Assembly (NCBI GenBank): GCA_022779285.1
Contig: JALFST010000034.1
Location: forward strand, 1 to 53,859
Source: Peptoniphilaceae bacterium
Lineage (GTDB): Bacteria > Bacillota > Clostridia > Tissierellales > Peptoniphilaceae
Reading direction: 5' to 3'
DNA: 53,859 nucleotides
Shown: piece by piece, positions 51,316 through 53,859 of the stretch
Numbering within the stretch: position 1 is the first letter of the stretch
How the letters are laid out: each line of letters starts with the position of its first letter
Notes under the pieces: generated by a model
Database searches by the model: none
Told to the model about the DNA's origin: nothing
What the model saw: the letters and a program-made list of their open reading frames with translations, nothing else
Made by a program: the position numbers and the translations under genes

Positions 51316-51321
51316 ATTTCC

Positions 51322-51424
51322 CTGTGGCAGCGGATGCGAAATTGGCACCGCGGCAATCGCCTTCGTCCGAGGACAACTCCCATCCCTCGGCACTTAACGC
51401 GCCAATTCCTACTCTGACCGACAG
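51322..51424 (-). promoter_or_regulatory. Tetrahydrofolate riboswitch aptamer upstream of folT
   Basis: Read on the minus strand, the RNA has CAGAGTAGG, GCGCGTTAAGTGCC, a variable stem (GAGG...CCTC), GGACGAAGGCGATTGCCGCGGTGCC and CGCATCCGCTGCC. These are the blocks of the THF aptamer (AGAGTAG ... GCGTTAAGTG ... CGAAG ... CCGCGGTG ... GCATCCGCT). P1 pairs CTGT-GG-CAG at 51424-51416 with CTG-CC-ACAG down to 51322. THF binding should turn off folT-folC. A covariance search (RF01831) would confirm it. A TATAAT at 51456-51451 gives a likely start about 20 bases upstream of P1. Confidence 0.9.
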
Positions 51425-51450
51425 TATTTATGATTTCAATAACAGTACTT

Positions 51451-51456
51451 ATTATA
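51451..51456 (-). promoter_or_regulatory. -10 element of the folT-folC promoter
   Basis: A perfect TATAAT (minus strand) lies 27 bases before the riboswitch P1. The -35 at 18 bases is a poor ATGTTT (51480-51475), so the promoter call rests on the -10 and its position. Confidence 0.5.
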
Positions 51457-51657
51457 ACCCGTTTTTTCAAAACAAAACATGATGAATTGACGAATCCCGA
51501 TTCAAAGCGGCATGAGCCGATACAGTAAACGCACAGGAAACTGAAATTATCCGGAGCTCACCTGAAAAGCCGGCAATCATGCATTGATTTGGGGAATTTG
51601 CGGATTCGGCCTCCTTTCCTCCGAAGCCATAGTCAAAAAGAATTTCGCAGCTTATAT

Positions 51658-52518
51658 TTATGCTTTCTCCATTTGCCTTTGCGCCGCCTCTACAACATGG
51701 AGTGCCAAAACAGAGGTTGTTACCGTGCCCACGCCTCCCGGTACAGGAGTGATCCGAATTTCCGAATCCTTGATTTCGTCCATTTTCACATCTCCGCAAA
51801 GCTTATTTTTCGCAGGATTCCACGTGATGCCGACGTCAATGACCGTTTGTCCGTTCCGCAAGCAATTCTTTCCGATGCTTTCCATCTGACCCGTAGCCGC
51901 AATCACAATATCTGCCTGCTTCACGATCTCTTCTATGCCCTCGGAACGGGAATGAACCAGTGTCACCGTTGCATTTTCATGAAGCAACAGCATGGCCGCC
52001 GGACGTCCGATCACAAGCGATCGTCCAATCACAGCTGCCCTCCTGCCCTGAAGCGGGATTCCATAGTATTTCAAAATCTCCAATACAGCCTGCGCCGTAC
52101 AAGGACAGTAGCCAATTGCTTTGTTTGCAAAAACTCCTCCGAGAGAGGCGGTGGTCGCCCCGTCAATGTCCTTTCTGACGGAAATCTTTTCACAAAGGAT
52201 TTCTTCCGGAAGATGTCGGGGAAGCGGGCGAAGTATCAGAATCCCATGAATCTCTGAATCGTCATTGACGGTTTCCAAAGCCTTCATATATTCATCTTCT
52301 GTTATATTTTTCGGGAATTCCATGCTTTTGACCTGAATTCCAAGCTTTTCGCAGCGCATTCTGGCTCCTCTCTCATAGGCCAAATCCGCTTGGTTTTCTC
52401 CCACCCGAAAAATTGCAAGCGTAGGAATTATCCCCTTGGAAGCGAGAGAGAGAATGCCCTCCCTTGCTCGTGCCTGCAATGCTGCGGCAACAGGCGCGCC
52501 GAAAAGCTCCTTACTCAT
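51658..52518 (-). CDS. folD: Methylene-THF dehydrogenase / methenyl-THF cyclohydrolase
   Basis: A 286-residue bifunctional FolD. LAYERGARMRCEKLG carries the catalytic Tyr/Lys region (usual YxxxK is present as Y...R/K spacing of the family), then ILRPLPRHLPEE, KDIDGATTASLG, CTAQAVLEIL and the NADP loop VIGRSLVIGRPAAMLL; the final PGGVGTVTTSVL is the family signature. It interconverts methylene-, methenyl- and formyl-THF. GGAGG is 6 bases before the ATG, and the start overlaps the fchA end by 8 bases. Confidence 0.94.
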   Translation of the reverse strand: MSKELFGAPVAAALQARAREGILSLASKGIIPTLAIFRVGENQADLAYERGARMRCEKLGIQVKSMEFPKNITEDEYMKALETVNDDSEIHGILILRPLPRHLPEEILCEKISVRKDIDGATTASLGGVFANKAIGYCPCTAQAVLEILKYYGIPLQGRRAAVIGRSLVIGRPAAMLLLHENATVTLVHSRSEGIEEIVKQADIVIAATGQMESIGKNCLRNGQTVIDVGITWNPAKNKLCGDVKMDEIKDSEIRITPVPGGVGTVTTSVLALHVVEAAQRQMEKA

Positions 52519-53134
52519 ATGACACCTCCGTAGCAATCTTTTGATAGATCGACTCCGCAAACGGCATCCATTTTTTCAGTTTTGTGTTCACAACGGAATC
52601 AATATCGTTCGCACGAGTACGATTTTTCATCAAAGCCGTATTGACCTTCACATTCATGGCCGCGCCGGCCATCGCTCCGTAGCACAGCATGGCCCCCGTT
52701 GCCGCATCGGAGAGAGCCAGCCGGCTTCCCTTTATGCGAAACGACTCTAACAGCTGAAGCGCCTCGATGCATAAATCGATCATTTCCATAGGGGTCTGTG
52801 CAGCCTGCAATAAGCATTCCTCCATCACGGTTTCCCGTGACGGATCATTCCTCGGAATCGAATATGCGCTTGCCAAGGGAGCAAAGCCTGCAGCATCTTT
52901 TTCGATGCAATCCAAAAATCTCTTACGAAGATCCTGCGCCGACTGCATCAGCTGCCGGATCTCCTTTTCCACAGCTGCATATTTCTTCTTTCCTACGGTC
53001 AGCTCTCCCACCATATCTCCCAGCGCAATTCCGACGGCCCCCACAAGTGCACAAGCCCCGCCTCCACCCGGTGTGGGCGAAGAGGAGGCCAGATTTTCGG
53101 TAAATTCAGATAATGTCTGTTTTGTAAATTCCAT
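52511..53134 (-). CDS. fchA: Formiminotransferase-cyclodeaminase-like protein (FTCD_C; methenyl-THF cyclohydrolase)
   Basis: A 207-residue all-helical protein of the cyclodeaminase family, with the glycine-rich SSSPTPGGGGACALVGAVG near residue 17-36. Stand-alone members (FchA) are annotated as methenyl-THF cyclohydrolases or formimino-THF cyclodeaminases, linking purine or histidine fermentation and formate to THF. It is placed between fhs (57 bp) and folD (overlap). With FolD present the cyclohydrolase step may be duplicated, or this protein supplies the deaminase step. Confidence 0.9.
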   Translation of the reverse strand: MEFTKQTLSEFTENLASSSPTPGGGGACALVGAVGIALGDMVGELTVGKKKYAAVEKEIRQLMQSAQDLRKRFLDCIEKDAAGFAPLASAYSIPRNDPSRETVMEECLLQAAQTPMEMIDLCIEALQLLESFRIKGSRLALSDAATGAMLCYGAMAGAAMNVKVNTALMKNRTRANDIDSVVNTKLKKWMPFAESIYQKIATEVSYE

Positions 53135-53191
53135 GCTTTCTCCTTTTGGATCCGAGTCGCATTTTCCATGTTCAATGTGACGCCGATAAAA

Positions 53192-53859
53192 TCAAAATAG
53201 TCCGGAAATTACCCCATTCTCATCCACATCGATTTTTTCTGCCGCAGGTGCCTTCGGCAATCCGGGCATTGTCATAATATCGCCTGTCAATGCAACGATA
53301 AACCCGGCACCCGCGCAGACCTTCAAATTGCGTACCGTAATCGCAAATCCCCTCGGAGCTCCTAAAAGGGATGGATTATCCGAAAAAGAATACTGTGTTT
53401 TTGCCATACAAATGGGCAAATGTCCGAATCCTAAGGACTCGATTTGCTGAATCTGTTTCCGAGCCTTAGGCTCCAGAACAACTCCATCACCATGATAGAT
53501 ACGGCTCACCAAGGCATGGAGCTTTTCTTCGATTGTAAAATCTTCCTCGTAGGTAAAGCCGAAATGATTTGGCTCTTCACAAAGACGAACCACCTCTTCC
53601 GCGAGCTTTCTGCCGCCTTCTCCGCCCTTGGCCCAAACCTCACTGCGTTCGGCCTTGACACCCAGCTCCCGGCAATGCTTCTCTACAAGAGCAAGCTCTT
53701 TTTCGGTATCCGTCGGGAAGGCATTGACCGCAACCACGCAGGGTACACCGAAAACCTCTTTTACATTTTGCACATGCTGTAAAAGATTGGGAAGTCCCTT
53801 TTCCAGGGCCGTCAAATTCTCCTGGTTGAGTTCCGTTTTTGCCGCTCCGCCATGATATT
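53192..53859 (-). CDS. fhs: Formate-tetrahydrofolate ligase, C-terminal part (cut by window end)
   Basis: The last 222 codons of Fhs are in the window; the gene runs on past 53859. The visible part has KTELNQENLTALEKGLPNL, GVPCVVAVNAFPTDTEKEL, FGHLPICMAKTQYSFSDNP and the C-terminal GDIMTMPGLPKAPAA, all typical of Fhs (full length about 555). It makes 10-formyl-THF from formate, THF and ATP. It is the upstream gene of the fhs-fchA-folD unit. Confidence 0.96.
   Translation of the reverse strand, partial: YHGGAAKTELNQENLTALEKGLPNLLQHVQNVKEVFGVPCVVAVNAFPTDTEKELALVEKHCRELGVKAERSEVWAKGGEGGRKLAEEVVRLCEEPNHFGFTYEEDFTIEEKLHALVSRIYHGDGVVLEPKARKQIQQIESLGFGHLPICMAKTQYSFSDNPSLLGAPRGFAITVRNLKVCAGAGFIVALTGDIMTMPGLPKAPAAEKIDVDENGVISGLF

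Noticed and set aside
51336-51368. T-box-like sequence on the plus strand (TTGGCACCGCGG ... TCGTCC)
   Set aside because: It resembles the T-box core by chance. No plus-strand gene follows, and on the minus strand the same bases are conserved parts of the THF aptamer directly before folT.
51500-51640. Possible riboswitch-like segment (minus strand, GGCCGAATCCGC near 51600) between folD and the folT promoter
   Set aside because: It recalls the first block of c-di-AMP (ydaO) switches, but the other conserved blocks are missing and no gene follows in the right position.

Overview
The window looks like a piece of chromosome from an anaerobic, low-to-mid GC Gram-positive bacterium, most probably class Clostridia. 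The evidence is a class III (Firmicutes-type) fructose-1,6-bisphosphatase, RNase M5 beside KsgA, CsoR copper sensing, strong AGGAGG-type ribosome binding sites, a formate-tetrahydrofolate ligase / cyclodeaminase / FolD one-carbon set, and two riboswitch classes common in this group (fluoride, tetrahydrofolate). There is no rRNA, tRNA, CRISPR array or complete mobile element. A species name cannot be given from sequence alone.

Layout. (1) 1-4.4 kb: AT-richer, decaying accessory DNA. It holds the last codons of an IS30-like transposase, a cation:proton antiporter, a well-formed fluoride riboswitch with its own promoter that reads toward the antiporter through short unrecognised ORFs, and a frameshifted MFS transporter. 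(2) 4.4-8.5 kb: copper island copA-csoR plus an Mbeg1-like hydrolase. CopA carries a fused C-terminal CopZ-like domain that has its own internal ribosome binding site. (3) 8.6-13.3 kb: AT-richer catabolic islet with a DASS anion transporter, an HMG-CoA-lyase-like enzyme, a class III CoA-transferase and a divergent LysR regulator. (4) 13.5-28.1 kb: glycolysis/gluconeogenesis and housekeeping. Fbp converges on a long, tightly packed minus-strand operon: RNA methyltransferase, PAS-SpoIIE phosphatase, pgi, deoD, deoC, Nudix, sirtuin, dnaE, pfkA, pyk. (5) 28.2-37.3 kb: a FeoB-associated small protein without feoB, an MFS + GH2 glycosidase operon, and peptide/amino-acid use (pepF, M29 aminopeptidase, BrnQ). 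(6) 37.4-44.5 kb: a lipoprotein-like or anchored unknown, then the metG-tatD-rnmV-ksgA-glutaredoxin-pepC operon. (7) 44.7-49.4 kb: MFS-tyrS-NahK-like kinase operon and an alpha/beta hydrolase. (8) 49.5-53.9 kb: folate block. fhs-fchA-folD is followed by a THF riboswitch that controls folT-folC.

Together the genes suggest a fermentative organism that uses peptides and sugars or glycans. It recycles deoxynucleosides into glycolysis (DeoD, DeoC), runs one-carbon metabolism through formyl-THF, and imports folate under THF control. The points most worth following up are the CoA-transferase/lyase/transporter islet (a predicted hydroxymethylglutarate- or citramalate-type acid degradation module with an altered active-site residue in the lyase), the fluoride-switched unit, the CopA-CopZ gene-within-a-gene, and the folT switch, where aptamer P1, an antiterminator and a terminator that contains the Shine-Dalgarno are mutually exclusive.
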